DNA from: Parasponia andersonii
Taxonomy: Eukaryota > Streptophyta > Magnoliopsida > Rosales > Cannabaceae
Length of the DNA: 64,000 nt
Direction: 5' to 3'
NCBI GenBank assembly: GCA_002914805.1
Contig: JXTB01000098.1
Coordinates: 362,991 to 426,990 of the forward strand
The stretch's first letter is position 1, and each line of letters starts with the position of its first letter. The position numbers and the translations under genes are program-made. Under the pieces are notes generated by a model. It saw nothing but the letters and a program-made list of their open reading frames with translations. It did no database searches and had not been told where the DNA came from. Below, piece by piece: positions 22,285 through 34,500 of this stretch.

Positions 22285-24793
22285 TGTCACGACCCAAACC
22301 CCGGGTAGTGGCAAAAAGGAAAATTTAAGGGAATTTTTATTTTTATTTTTTTATTTTTTTTTTAGTGGACCTATTCCATAGTTCATAGTCACCATTAAAC
22401 ACAGACTGGAAATATTATAAGAAAAGCTAATTTTTTTTTTAAAAATAAACTAATACATCACCATTTACACCTCAACATCAAGCTAGTTATGGCATAATAA
22501 GTTACAGATATTTTCAAAGTAATTAACTTAACAAGAATGCTAGTAATATCCATAAACTTAACAAGATTTAGTCACGAGTCTTGTATTCACACTCCTAGCA
22601 TTACCAAGACACAACAATAAATAACTGTTGACTTCTTAATCTGCACGTTGACCGTCGATGTCATACTGGACACCACCTGTGGAGGAAGAAGGGGGGGAAT
22701 GAGCACAAATTGCCCAGTAGGTTACCCAATTTTCCCTTTTTAGGAAAGCATTTTATAAATCTCTAAAACATCTGCATGGTTAATAATTCTGGAAAGCTTC
22801 CATAAATATCAAGGAATTAAACCGTTTAAAGAAATTCATGCTAAAACAAAACCAATTATCCAAATCAAAACATGTAAAAATCCCAATTAAAATAATCATA
22901 ATGCACATCACATAAATCAACACATCACAAGAGTTCTCATCCTTTCATCACAACTAGAGCAACTCACACTACATGTATTGAGTACTCTCTGCCTGACATC
23001 TATCTCTGAAAACTGGAGGGACACCCATGTGTCAGATCCTACCGAACCGGAGGGGCACCGAATGCCTACGCCTACCGAATAGAGATAGTCAGAAAACAAA
23101 CCCCGCGCGGGTTTACGGGCTCTCACCGAAGGCGGGTATACTAGTCCGCCTACTACAATACCGTGATGCCTAAGACGACTCTCGTGCATGATCATATGAC
23201 ATGTGCAATATATATAATCTCAAAACAATCCATGCAGTAATTTAATACCTTAGACACGCTCTGATTTTTAACTAAAACTCATTTTTGTACTTTAAAATCC
23301 AAAAGTACAATCTCCATGGTTTTACCAAATTCCAAGTATAAAAACTTGTACAAAATCATATTTAAAAACATCTAGAGCGGTCTACGATATTTCACAAATT
23401 CATAGTTCATCGAAATAACTATTCAAATAATTTATTTTAATAAAATCACAAAATTTCATTTTTCATAATAAATTCCAATTTCAATGAAAATGATATAAAA
23501 CGAGGAAATTGAATCCCCTACCTTGAAATATTAGTTACGCTGGACTAACGGCGTTCGAAATATCCCCAATTGGTCACCGGGTTGTTCGGACAGGATATTC
23601 GAGTTCCGTCACGTTCACTTGAAAATTGACTTTTCAAACGGAGTCTCGGATTGTGAAACGGAGGTCACCACTGAATTCAGAACACCCAAAAATGTTGGTT
23701 TAGATATAAATTTTGTCAAAATCGAGTCCCGGTACGGAACCGGTTCGTGGCACGCAAAACGGTGTAAATCCTTGGCTAATTTCTCGATTTTCGTGCTACT
23801 TCAGAAAATAGTGATATTTTATATCAAACTTCATGTCCCGACCTCACTGAGTCCAAATTCGAAGTCGGAACTCAGTTTCGAGGTCCCGAACACTAAATGG
23901 GCTCGAAATCCGAAAATTACAAAAATACCATATTTTGAAACTATTTAGGAAAATACCACATTTTCATTCCGAAAATTAACAGCCTTCCGGTTATTGTTTT
24001 AACACTTAAAAATCATGAAAATTCATGTTTAAAACTCCTCTATCACGTGGTATAATTGTTTCGTTAAAAATACCTCAATTCTGAAATAAATACGAAAATA
24101 CCACAAAATTTAAATATTAAAATATTGCTACAGTAGCCAACTTCTTACTGGAGCTGAGTTGAAGGACGAGACCGGTCGGAAATGAAAGCTGGCGTCGAGA
24201 CGAACCCAACGGTGGTGGTCGTGCGGTGGTCGGACGTCGGACGACGGCACGGCGGACATTTTTCCGTCACGGCAGCGTTCCCTTCGGAGGCTTCGATCTC
24301 CGGCGACAGGCGGCGGAGCGAGACGGCACCCCCGGGCGTGGCTTTGTCGGCGTCTTCTGGTCACGGCGGATGGGCACGTCTGGCACGGCGGCGGACGGTG
24401 GCAGCTCAGGTGAACAGTTTCCGTCGGTGGGTGTTTGGGGATTTCCGTGGAGAAGAAGAAGAAATGGGGGGTTTTTATGCAATTTTTCAAAAACTGTAGC
24501 ACTGGGACACGTGGCACAATCTGATTCGACCGAAAAATAAGTTTCTGAAATTACACTTTGACCTCAAATTTTGAAAAGATTCTTTCATTTTAATCCATCC
24601 TTAATTACACTTTGGTCCCCGGTTTGAAATTTCTTTTTCACTTTTGCCCCCAAATGTACCTAGACTTTATCTTGTCTAGATTCAAAACCAAATTTATTTC
24701 AGATTTTTATTTAATTTATCCAAAATATAAAATTACCAAATTGCCCTCAAAACAAAATTACTTAATTACCCTTAAAAAAATTTGGATATTACA
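22285..24793 (+). mobile_element. Solo LTR fossil, TGTCACGACC family, copy B
   Basis: TG...CA ends (TGTCACGACCC ... GGATATTACA) are flanked by a perfect 5-bp duplication GTTTT (22280-22284 and 24794-24798). About 2.5 kb with no attached internal region, so it reads as a solo LTR formed by recombination between the two LTRs of one element. It includes a GC-rich block at 24130-24500 where several frames overlap; these I treat as non-coding. It is very similar to copies C and D (compare 23620-23950 with 42809-43138), which suggests comparatively recent activity. Looks whole as a solo LTR. Superfamily not assigned from sequence alone. Confidence 0.88.
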
Positions 24794-25794
24794 GTTTTCG
24801 TTAAATTCTAATTTCTCTTGATTCCATTGAACAAAAAAAACAAGAGCTTTTAGAGGTTTAATTAGATGTATGGGATTCGGATTTGGTTTATTGTTTGAAA
24901 TTCATTCCATTTTGCTGAGTTTCTAAGTTCTGCTACTTTGTCTGTTTTGCTTGATAAGTTTAGGTTGATGTTTGGAGATCAACCTAAATTGTTTTTCCAA
25001 AAACGTTATAAAAGAAATGAAAAAAAAAATGTAACCTATGTTTTAATGTAATGCAATCCTTTTAGATTCATTCACTGATCTCTTATAGGCAAGTAAAACG
25101 TTTGTTTCCATAAGAAACTTTATGTGTGTGACTCTATATTGTATATATGTGTTCCGTAATCAAGAGTTAGTATTTTGGTTGTCTAGATAAATAGTACATA
25201 AGTTTGTAGGCTTGTATTATGATATGGATATAGCTGCTATGAAAACTTATTATGCCAGAATATTAATTAACTTGAATTTTACTTGATATTTTAAATCTTT
25301 CGGAGTGGTGTAAGTTGAGAATTTCTCTTGTATTAGAGTATTATTTGATGATCAAATAAATTATAACTCAGTTAAACTTTTAAGGTTATTAAATTAATTG
25401 TGAAATGAAAAATTTGGAATGAAATCGCACTTGTGGTTTGACATGTGGCAGAATAGGATTAATTAATGCCAATTCATGTGCTTAAGATCAATTTAGCCTC
25501 AGGTGCCACTATAAGTATTATTTTGAAGAGTTAAGGTCTAGATTAAATAATTATTGATGTATATGAATAAGATTTAATCTATGTGATCTTTAATGATTAC
25601 TGTAGAGTATGGATACGATTGAGTGTGTATACGCATATAGATTAAAAGCAATTTAATTGATTGGCTATTATATCTTTAGTTTAAAAGCTTTGTGGGAGTG
25701 ACAATAGTGTATCAGGCTCACATAAGCATATTAGTAGCTGCTTCAAGTTAAATAAGGAAAAATTTAATGACACACACTTTTAAGTTCGCAAACT
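24794..25794. other. AT-rich intergenic DNA
   Basis: No gene or repeat boundary recognised. A few short inverted strings, such as TTGATGTTTGGAGATCAAC near 24965, only. Confidence 0.5.
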
Positions 25795-26257
25795 GCACAT
25801 AAATCGGGTTGACCTGAACTTGACCAGCACAACTCGTATTGGTGAATGACACTTAATTCATGACCCGATTTTGATTTGTCAATCTGATTTTGACCCGCAG
25901 CCCCGCTATGATTTATATTTTTCTCTTTATATTTTCTTTTACTAAGTCTATTATTGTCTCATTTCAAAACAAATAAAATATGAGTAGTTTATAAAAATAA
26001 CTAATAACTTATAATCCTAAACAATATATTTATAATAATAGTCATAAATAAATTAAATAAAAAATATTTTTATAATTTAATCATGTATATATTTTTTGGC
26101 AGGTCAAACGGGTCAAGTTCGGATTAAATGGATTAATCCGAACCTGACTCATTTTTTTATTCGCTTTTTGCAGGTCGACCCGATTTTGATCTGTACCTTT
26201 TTTCTTTGACCTTAACCCGTAAAAAATCGTGTCGTAACCCGAATTACCATCCCTAGT
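25795..26257. mobile_element. Degenerate non-autonomous hAT-like element
   Basis: The right end reads, reversed, TAGGGATGGTAATTCGGGTT, a widespread hAT-type end in plants, followed by GACACGATTTTTTACGGGTT. The interior has many GACCCG/CGGGTC strings on both strands and an AT-rich centre. The left end is worn and no target duplication is visible. Confidence 0.5.
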
Positions 26258-26815
26258 TTTAACAATATGATGGAGATTAACGTTAATAAATTCACATAGA
26301 TAGAAGCTTATCTATAAGTTGTTAAGTCAGGAGAATGTAACGACCAAAAAAATATGAGATACTTGAGTAGCGGTATTGAATTACTAAAGAATGAATTATT
26401 TTCTTATAGTTTTTTCGAATGTATAACATGCATGTCAACATGATGAGAGGGATTTAACTATTAAGCTTATTCTTTTGATATTATTACATCATTAACTTAT
26501 TTTTATATTCTTTGCTTTATTTCATCAATCCAAAGTTCAGTCACTACATTTTTTTTAATTATTCATATTTATCTGTAATCATATTTTAGTGCATTGTTTT
26601 TATACTTATGTTAAAATAATTGTACAATTCTTCTAATTTATTGTCTACAATCATACATATATATATATATATTTAATCTTTTCTATTATTTTTTACTATA
26701 ATATTTTAGCGATATTTCATTGTATGCATGCGCTTATTAGTTTATGTTTGTATATTTTCTGCTGCTATTAGTATAGTATAAAAATCAAACATATTTGTGA
26801 TTCTATTAGCATTAT
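26258..26815. other. AT-rich intergenic DNA
   Basis: No gene recognised; contains a short (TA)n at about 26657-26672. Confidence 0.5.
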
Positions 26816-27540
26816 GAAAGGAACAAAAACTACTCTAAACAAAAGAAGTTGGTGTGCAACTTTATCTGAAGAAATGAAAGAAAGAATAAAAAAGAAAAGG
26901 AGAGACACAAATATGCGAAAAAGAAACTCTACACAATCCGCAGGTATGAAACAACTTTCTTTGAGGTCAAACTAAAAAATATATTATTGCAAATAATAAT
27001 GATTTTATCTTAAATGAAATCATTTCAGTTGAAGGCAACAACAACTGTATTAATTCCTTCAGCACTTTTGAAATTGGTGAGCAACTTGCTAATTTTGTCT
27101 TAGAGTATAATAGATGACTAAGTTGGTATAAAAATATATAAAAGAGAGATTTTGATCAAACATAGCTGGTGTTGTTCCGAATAAAGCCTTAATATTAAGG
27201 AATGGGGGGTGTATATAGAGATAGCTGTAGTTATATCTTCTTTTTCAACTTACACATTATTTAATTTACACATTTCGCATATTCTACGAATTTGACTTAA
27301 AAAATGTGTAAAAATGCCTCTCTTCTGTGAATTTTTTTTGAACAATTAAATTGAAGAAAATGTTTATAAATTTTTTTTTTTATATTGCTTCTAATTACTA
27401 TGTTTTTATTAAATAATTAAAAAAGGAAAGAAAGTTAACAGAGTATAGGCACCCACCAGGGAAGAGAAGTGGAAAAGCAAGTACAATCTACACAACTTGT
27501 CTGATTATCGGGATTACTACCTCAAATAAACAAACACCTA
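26816..27540 (+). other. Possible remnant of a spliced gene or helitron-type frame
   Basis: A start MKGTKTTLNKRSWCATLSEE continues with a Lys/Arg-rich helix ending at CCGCAG|GTATGA, a plausible 5' splice site (about 26942). TTTCAG before 27029 and GTGAGC after 27077 could bound a second exon (EGNNNCINSF), and AACAG near 27440 could begin a third. The W-x-x-LSEE-x-K-x-R-x-K-x-R-R pattern recalls N-terminal parts of plant helitron proteins, from memory only. No helicase or other domain follows. It may be a chance arrangement. Confidence 0.25.
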
Positions 27541-29329
27541 AAAGTGGGAGAAGTAGAGGGGTAAGCATTCACATGTTTAATAAAAATTCAATTATTCTTT
27601 TGAATGAATGTAATTTTACCAAACTTGCATGGTTAATACCTTTTCTAAAATTCTATTTATAAACCAAGTTTATAAAATATTTGATATTTAGAATAATGAC
27701 ATATTGAAAACTAAAACTAGAAATACATAATTGTTATTGATTGGAATATACAACTATAAATTTACACTCCTATATAAGTGTACATGGTCACAAGAAATAT
27801 AGATATAGAAGTAGAGTGTTAAATCCACGAGGATTGATTTCTAATGTAATACTAAGTATCAAAATTGTCTCAACCCTAACTTTATCTAAACAATCAAAAT
27901 ACAGATTTCAAATAAATAAAACCAAGGAAACTAAACTATCATACAAAATAAATGAAAGCAAGAAATAAGAAAAATGTTTAGGTTTACTAATTCCCCAACT
28001 ATCCTAACACACAATCTCTAGATTCCCCTTTTACGTTAATTTATCTACTAGAGTTGTTAACTTAGAATTCGAATGTATTCACAAATTCCCTTCCAAGACA
28101 TAAGTGAAAATACCTAGAAAAGCTAATATATTATTCATAATATAAATTGACTAGATTCATTAAGTTTAGTTATTCTGACACAAATGTTGCACAAGTTACA
28201 TAGATATATTCCTATCCTATGTAAACTCACCCCACATTGGGTGATCTTATGTTATTCTACCTATATCCAAATCTAAATTTTCCTTCTCAAGTTCATAAAG
28301 GTTTTACTCAATAATCTATTTAGTGATCAATTAAATAAAAGTAATAAGTATAAAGTAAAATAAATAACTTAACAATGGATTTGATTAATGAAAGATAAGA
28401 GAAATAAACACACACAAGATACTAGGTTGATTTATATAGTAAAACTAGACAAAGAAATATTTAGTTCATAATATAAATTGAGAATAATAGTATTTTAATT
28501 CCATAGAATCAAGAAATATAAATATCAAAGAGAAAAAAATTTTAGAATTCTCCCCCATTTGAAGAGTTTGAAGGTGTTTATGGAAGTTGTAAATCTTCTA
28601 CTCCAAACTTAGTTTTTACTCTCTTGAATCATCCCTCAAAGATTTGCTCTCAACAATATCACTATCTAAATATAAAAATACAAAGAAAAACTACAAGAAA
28701 ATGAAGAAAAACATCTAAGAATAAACTATGATGTTGATGTTGATGAGAAAATCAAGAAATGGAATGGGTTAAAACAAGTCTTCATCTTCTATTCTTTCTC
28801 TTCTTTCTCTCCTTCCATGGCTGCCATTGTCTTTTTTTCTCTATCCCAACATACCTCTTATAATCCCAAAGATAACATTTTAAAGAGATGGTTCTTGCAA
28901 ACTTAAGGCATGCTGAATCTGGACTCCTGAATTGTCAAAAAGTTGATCGTAACTAAGACGCAGACAGTGGCGCTACGACACCAATTTTAGTGCTAAGGCA
29001 CCACTTTTGGTGCTGCAGCATTACTTTTCCATTGTTTGGTACCGCGGCTTCGCGAGTGTACTATTTCTTCATTTTAGCTCCGATTTGTCTCATTTTTATT
29101 GCATTACATCTTTATCGGATTCAACTTCGATTTAATAGTTTGAAAAACCCATTTGTGAGAAATAAATTGACCTCAATTCATATAAAATACCCATGTTTTA
29201 TTTTTCTATATACATAAACACACAAAACATCAAAACAACAAGAAAAATAATTGAAACAACTTAATATAAATAAGAACATAGCAAAATTTAAGGTAAATTA
29301 GTACTAAATAACTCCAATTTTTCAATTAG
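27541..29329. other. Long non-coding stretch, probably repeat-derived
   Basis: No supported coding region. The text from about 27740 to 28860 (AT-rich, with CCCCACATTGGGTGATC and a pyrimidine-rich TTCTCTTCTTTCTCTCCTTC block) has the feel of LTR or leader sequence of plant retroelements, but I see no ends, TG/CA pair or target duplication. Confidence 0.35.
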
Positions 29330-29956
29330 CAAAATGTCCTTTTTTTTCTATTTGAAAATTACCGTACTTTCGGATACCATGTTTACTTCTACCAATTGTA
29401 ATTATTTATGATTTTAAGCATTTTTCACCTTATATAATTACTTCGGGTACCTAATGAAATAATTATAATAATATCACTTTTTACAAACTTTGGTAAAATG
29501 ACCAAAATGGTGAAAATCTTGCAAGCGGCGAGTTAATGGCTGAGTGTGGTCGAGTAATGACGGCGATGAAGAGACGAGTCTAACAGTACCAGTGGTATCG
29601 CGAACGGAGGTTTGACGGAGCTCTAGTGGCCAAAAATCCGACATGACGATACGATTTTTGGCAACTCCTGTAGCTATTCACAACAGGACTAGTGGCGGCA
29701 ACTTCTCCTTCACACGAGCAGGCGCATTTGGCTAGTTGGGGTATGGTGGCATGAACAAAAGCTTCTGTAAATTAGCTCTCTTATCTTTCCCTCCAGCCCC
29801 TTTATGCGAGAAGAAGAAATTTTTGGGATCCTTAAATGCAAATATTAATAACTGTAGCTCTAATTTTAAAATTCCAGATATTTTGATTAAGTTAATCCAA
29901 AAATCCTTAATTATAAGTTTGCCATTGGGCGTAAATTACCCACTTTACTCTTTTTA
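29330..29956 (+). mobile_element. Truncated LTR fossil, same family as copy F
   Basis: Matches the 3' third of the LTR at 55331-57507, including TTTACTTCTACCAATTGTAA, CACCTTATATAATTAC, AATATCACTTTTT, a GC-rich central block, and CCAGATATTTT near the end. The first two thirds are missing. Broken, older type. Confidence 0.6.
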
Positions 29957-30214
29957 GAAATAGGCTTTTACACCCAATGTCATTGACCACGACATTATCA
30001 GACCTATAGATTTTGCCATCATTAATATCATTAATGGAATTTAAACAGTCTAACTCTACTACATTCACAACCATCCCACTATCCCTAGTGAACTCCAAGC
30101 TTTCACGAATTGCCATAAGTTCTTCCATATGACATCAAGACGCCTTGAAATCTTCTTGGCACATGCTCTCACCAAGTTACTAGAATGATCTCGAATCATA
30201 AGCCCATACCAATC
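29957..30214 (-). pseudogene. RNase-H-like (RVT_3 type) fragment, LINE-derived or host
   Basis: On the minus strand GMGLMIRDHSSNLVRACAKK and, after a frame change near 30125, MEELMAIRESLEFTRDSGMV, then ELDCLNSINDIND, which resembles the plant RNase-H-like domain found at the end of LINEs and in small host genes (usual form: acidic E-L-x-A-I-R-x-G-L, then a conserved D in E-x-D). The E and D positions are visible. It is cut on one side by a copia LTR at 30215 and on the other by an LTR fragment, and has a frameshift, so it is not functional. Confidence 0.6.
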
Positions 30215-31531
30215 TGTTGGATTTAAAAACGATTTTTGCGGCGGTAGATTGACCCAGGAACATTCAAAGATTTTCTCAAAACAATTGACTATATGAGTGC
30301 ACAGTATTAATTCATATCAAATAAAAATATATAAAGAGAATAGATCCGATACCTCTTATAGCCTATTAGTAGAACCTAACTTTACTGTCTTCTCAACCAC
30401 GATCTTCCAATCTAAACCTCAAGCACAACTGGATGAACGTGTGGGCATTGTGTACAATTTCTTAAACTCACATTTTAGGTCCTTACAATTTTCTCAACAC
30501 ATGAGATTTGCAAGGGTTTATTCTATAGAGAATATGAAGACTCTCTTCTTTTCTCAGTAGAAAATAATACGTATTCNNNNNNNNNNNNNNNNNNNNNNNN
30601 NNNNNNNNNNNNNNNNNNNNNNNNNNNNNNNNNNNNNNNNNNNNNNNNNNNNNNNNNNNNNNNNNNNNNNNNNNNNNNNNNNNNNNNNNNNNNNNNNNNN
30701 NNNNNNNNNNNNNNNNNNNNNNNNNNNNNNNNNNNNNNNNNNNNNNNNNNNNNNNNNNNNNNNNNNNNNNNNNNNNNNNNNNNNNNNNNNNNNNNNNNNN
30801 NNNNNNNNNNNNNNNNNNNNNNNNNNNNNNNNNNNNNNNNNNNNNNNNNNNNNNNNNNNNNNNNNNNNNNNNNNNNNNNNNNNNNNNNNNNNNNNNNNNN
30901 NNNNNNNNNNNNNNNNNNNNNNNNNNNNNNNNNNNNNNNNNNNNNNNNNNNNNNNNNNNNNNNNNNNNNNNNNNNNNNNNNNNNNNNNNNNNNNNNNNNN
31001 NNNNAAGTATTTCGATCTGTTTAAAAACAAACCTTTAACAAGTATGTCAAAGAACATAATATTATAAATAGGAGTCTATAACTACTCAGGATTAAGATTA
31101 ATTTATATATGATCATCTAGTGACATTATTTGAACTCTCAACAGTTAACGGAATTTATGTGAGATTCAAATCATGTCTGGTCCAGTCATATATAATCAAA
31201 TTACATAAAGTACCTCTATTATGATGTCGACACATCAATAGTCCGGATAAGACTATTATATTCTCAATGTTAATGGACCTTACTAATAATATTTAATTAA
31301 AGATCTCAAACTTTAATTAAATATTACGAACTATATTTAGTTTATTATCCATAAATTTAATCCTTATGTATATAACACTTATATGCTAAATTTATGGTCA
31401 CATAAATAAACCAGGGATTTTCTGATATTTAATGACATACCAATTATACACAAATTCAAATAGAAAAATGTCACTTTATTAATTCAACAAATATCCAAAA
31501 CATACATGCTTTTAGGGTATAAATCCTAACA
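30215..31531 (-). mobile_element. LTR of a Ty1/copia fossil
   Basis: The plus strand begins TGTTGGATTT and ends AAATCCTAACA, which are inverted, and the end lies next to a purine-rich tract (AGTGGGAGA on the minus strand) directly downstream of the RNase H region, the usual place of the 3' LTR. It contains the 428-base N run. The left boundary is less certain than the right. Confidence 0.65.
30577..31004. other. Assembly gap (428 N)
   Basis: Run of N inside the copia LTR; repeat content is a likely reason. Confidence 0.95.
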
Positions 31532-34500
31532 ATCTCCCACTTACCCTAAAATAGGTGAGACATGTCTCTCAATCCTAAACCCTCCAAGTGACTCTCAAAA
31601 GTCTTCGCTGGAAGCCTTTTTTGTAAAAAGATCAGAAATGTTGTTTTTGGATGCTATCTTCATAATGACCACGTCTCCTCGATGTACTATCTCTCTAATC
31701 AGATGATACTTCCTCTCTACATGCTTTCCTCTCTTGTGACTTCTTGGTTCTTTTGAATTCACCACCACTCTATTGTTGTCGCAGTATAAAGTCAGTGGCT
31801 TATCCAAATTTGAAACAACTTCCAAATCAGTTAACAACTTTCTGAGCCAAATTGTTTCTTTAGTTACTTCACAAGCTACTATGTATTCTGCTTCTATAGT
31901 AGAATCTGCAGTGCTGGATTGTTTAACACTTCTATAGACAACGGCTCCACTACCAAGAGTGAACACTGACCTAGACATCGACTTTTGAGTATCTTTGTCT
32001 GATTAAAAATCAGAATCAGTATAACCAGTAGGAATCAAGTCCTGACTTGAATAAACTGGCATATAATTTCTCGTTCTCCTAAGATACTTGAGAATATGCT
32101 TTACTGCTATCTAGTGATCTAATCCTAGATTTGATTAAAAACGACTGACTATCCCTTATGCGTAGCATATGTCAGGCCTAGTACACAACATGGTGTACAT
32201 AAGGCTGCCAACTGTAGAAGCATAAGGAACCCGTCTCATATCCTCTTCCTCTTGAGGTGTCTTGGGACATTACTCCTTGGAAAGGATAATTCCATGTCGA
32301 GAAGGTAATTGTCCTTTCTTAGAGTTTTGCATCGAAAAACGAATGAGCACCTTATCAATGTAAGATGCTTGAGACAGTGCTAAAAGTNAATCTGGATCCC
32401 AAGCACATAACTTGCTTCTCCCAAATCTTTCATTTGGAATTGCTCGGCTAGCTACTTCTTTACATTAGATAATATTTCCACATTATTTCCAATAAGCAAA
32501 ATATCATATACATAAAAAACTAGGAAGACCACTTTCTTGTCTTTGATATACTGTATACACAAGTTTCATCAACATTTTGATCGAAATCATAAGATTTAAT
32601 CGTCTCATCAAATTTTAGATTCCATGATCTCGAAGCTTGCTTAAGTCCATAAATGGACCTAAGTAGCTTACAAACTTTCTGCTCTTGGCCTTTAGCTATA
32701 AAACCTTTTAGTTGCCCCATATAGATGCTTTCTTCAAGATAGCCATTCAAAAAAGTTGTCTTGACGTCCATTTGCTATATTTCATAGTCTAAACATGCGG
32801 CAATGGATAAGAGGATACGTATGGATTTAAGCATGGCTACTGGCGAGAAAGTCTCTATATAATCAACTCCCTCTTTTTGGGTATAACCCTTTGCCACTAA
32901 CCTTACTTTGAATGTTTCAACTTTTCCATCTGCACCTCTTTTTCTTTTATAGATCCATTTATATCCAATAGGCCTAACATCTTCAGGTGGATCTACAAGT
33001 TCAGAATTAGAATACATGGATTCCATTTCTTGGTTCATAGCCTCTTGCCATTTTTCCTTATCAGAATCTTCCATTGCATGCTTATATGTCAATGGGTCAT
33101 CTTGGCTACTATCAAAAATAGCAACATGTGCTTCTCCAACTTCCCTGTAGCGAGCAGGTGGTCTAATAACCCTCCCACTACGTCAAGTTGCCAAGGTATT
33201 CTGATCTGGAATAATAGTCTCATAATTTTATCGTTCAACAACTATTGTTGGTTGTGGTCTGATCTGATCAGAAAGTAATTCCTCTAGTATAACTTTACTT
33301 CGAGGTTTGAAGTCCGTCATATAGTCATTTTCAAGAAAAGTGGCATTTGTCGATACAAAAACCTTTTTTTCTTGAGGACTATAAAATAAACCTGCTCTCG
33401 TGCCTTTTAGATAACCTACAAATAAACAAATCTCTGTACGTGGTTCTAGCTTCCCAGTCTTTCCTTTCAGTACATGTGCTTGGCACCCCCATATACGAAT
33501 ATAACATAAACTAGGTTTACGCCCATTCCATAACTCTAAATGTAAAATCCAATTTTTCTTAAAAGGGTAATTAAGTAATTTTGCTTTGAGGGCAATTTGG
33601 TAATTTGTATTTTAGATAAATTAAATAAAAATCTGAAATAAATTTGGTTTTGAATCTAGACAAGATAAAGTCTAGGTACATTTGGGGACAAAAGTGAAAA
33701 AGAAATTTCAAACTGGGGACCAAAGTGTAATTAAGGAGGGATTAAAATGAAAGAATCTTTTCAAAATTTGGGGTCAAAGTGTAATTTCATAAACTTATTT
33801 TTCGGTAGAATCAGATTGTGCCACGTGTCCCAGTGCTACAGTTTTTGAAAAATTGCATAAAACCCCCCATTTTCTTCTTCTTCTCCACCGAAACCCCTCA
33901 AACAGCCACCCACGGGAACTGTTCCTCTGAGCCGCCACCGTCCGCCGCCGTGCCAGACGCGCCCACCTGCCTTGACCAGAAGACGCCGACGAACCAGCGC
34001 CGGGTGTTACCGCCGTGAACCGCCGCCTGTCGCCGGAGAAATCTCGGCTTGAAGTCAGCGCCGCCGTGACGGAAAAACGTCCGCCGAGCCGCCGTCCGAC
34101 GTCGGATCACCGCGCCACCACCACCGTTGGAATCGTCTCGACGCCAGCTTTCATTTCCGACCGGTCTCGTCCTTCAACTCAGCTCCGGTAAGAAGTTGGC
34201 TACTGTAGCAATATTTTAATATTTAAATTTTGTTGTATTTTCGTAATTATTTCGGAATTGAGGTATTTTTAACGAAAAAATTATACCACGTGATAGAGGA
34301 GTTTGAACCATGAAATTCCATGAATTTTAAGTGTAAAACCGATAACCGGAAGGTCGTTAATTATCGGGATGAAAATGTGGTATTTTCCTAAATATTTTCA
34401 AAATATGGTATTTTTGTAATTTTCGGATTTCGAGCCCATTTAGTGTTCGGGACCTCGAAATTGAGTTTTGACTTCGAATTTGGACTCAGTGAGGTCGGGA

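Noticed and set aside
23619-23948. 109-residue frame, nearly the same at 42809-43138 and 34388-34716
   Set aside because: Conserved only because the LTR copies are young and similar. It has no domain and no codon-level constraint that I can see.
24128-24540. Several overlapping frames up to 129 residues
   Set aside because: Same GC-rich LTR block (copy B). Proteins are not conserved with 33898-34110 or 43417-43692 in a coding manner and have no domain.
30554-31057. 167-residue minus-strand frame
   Set aside because: Almost entirely translated from the run of N; not a real frame.
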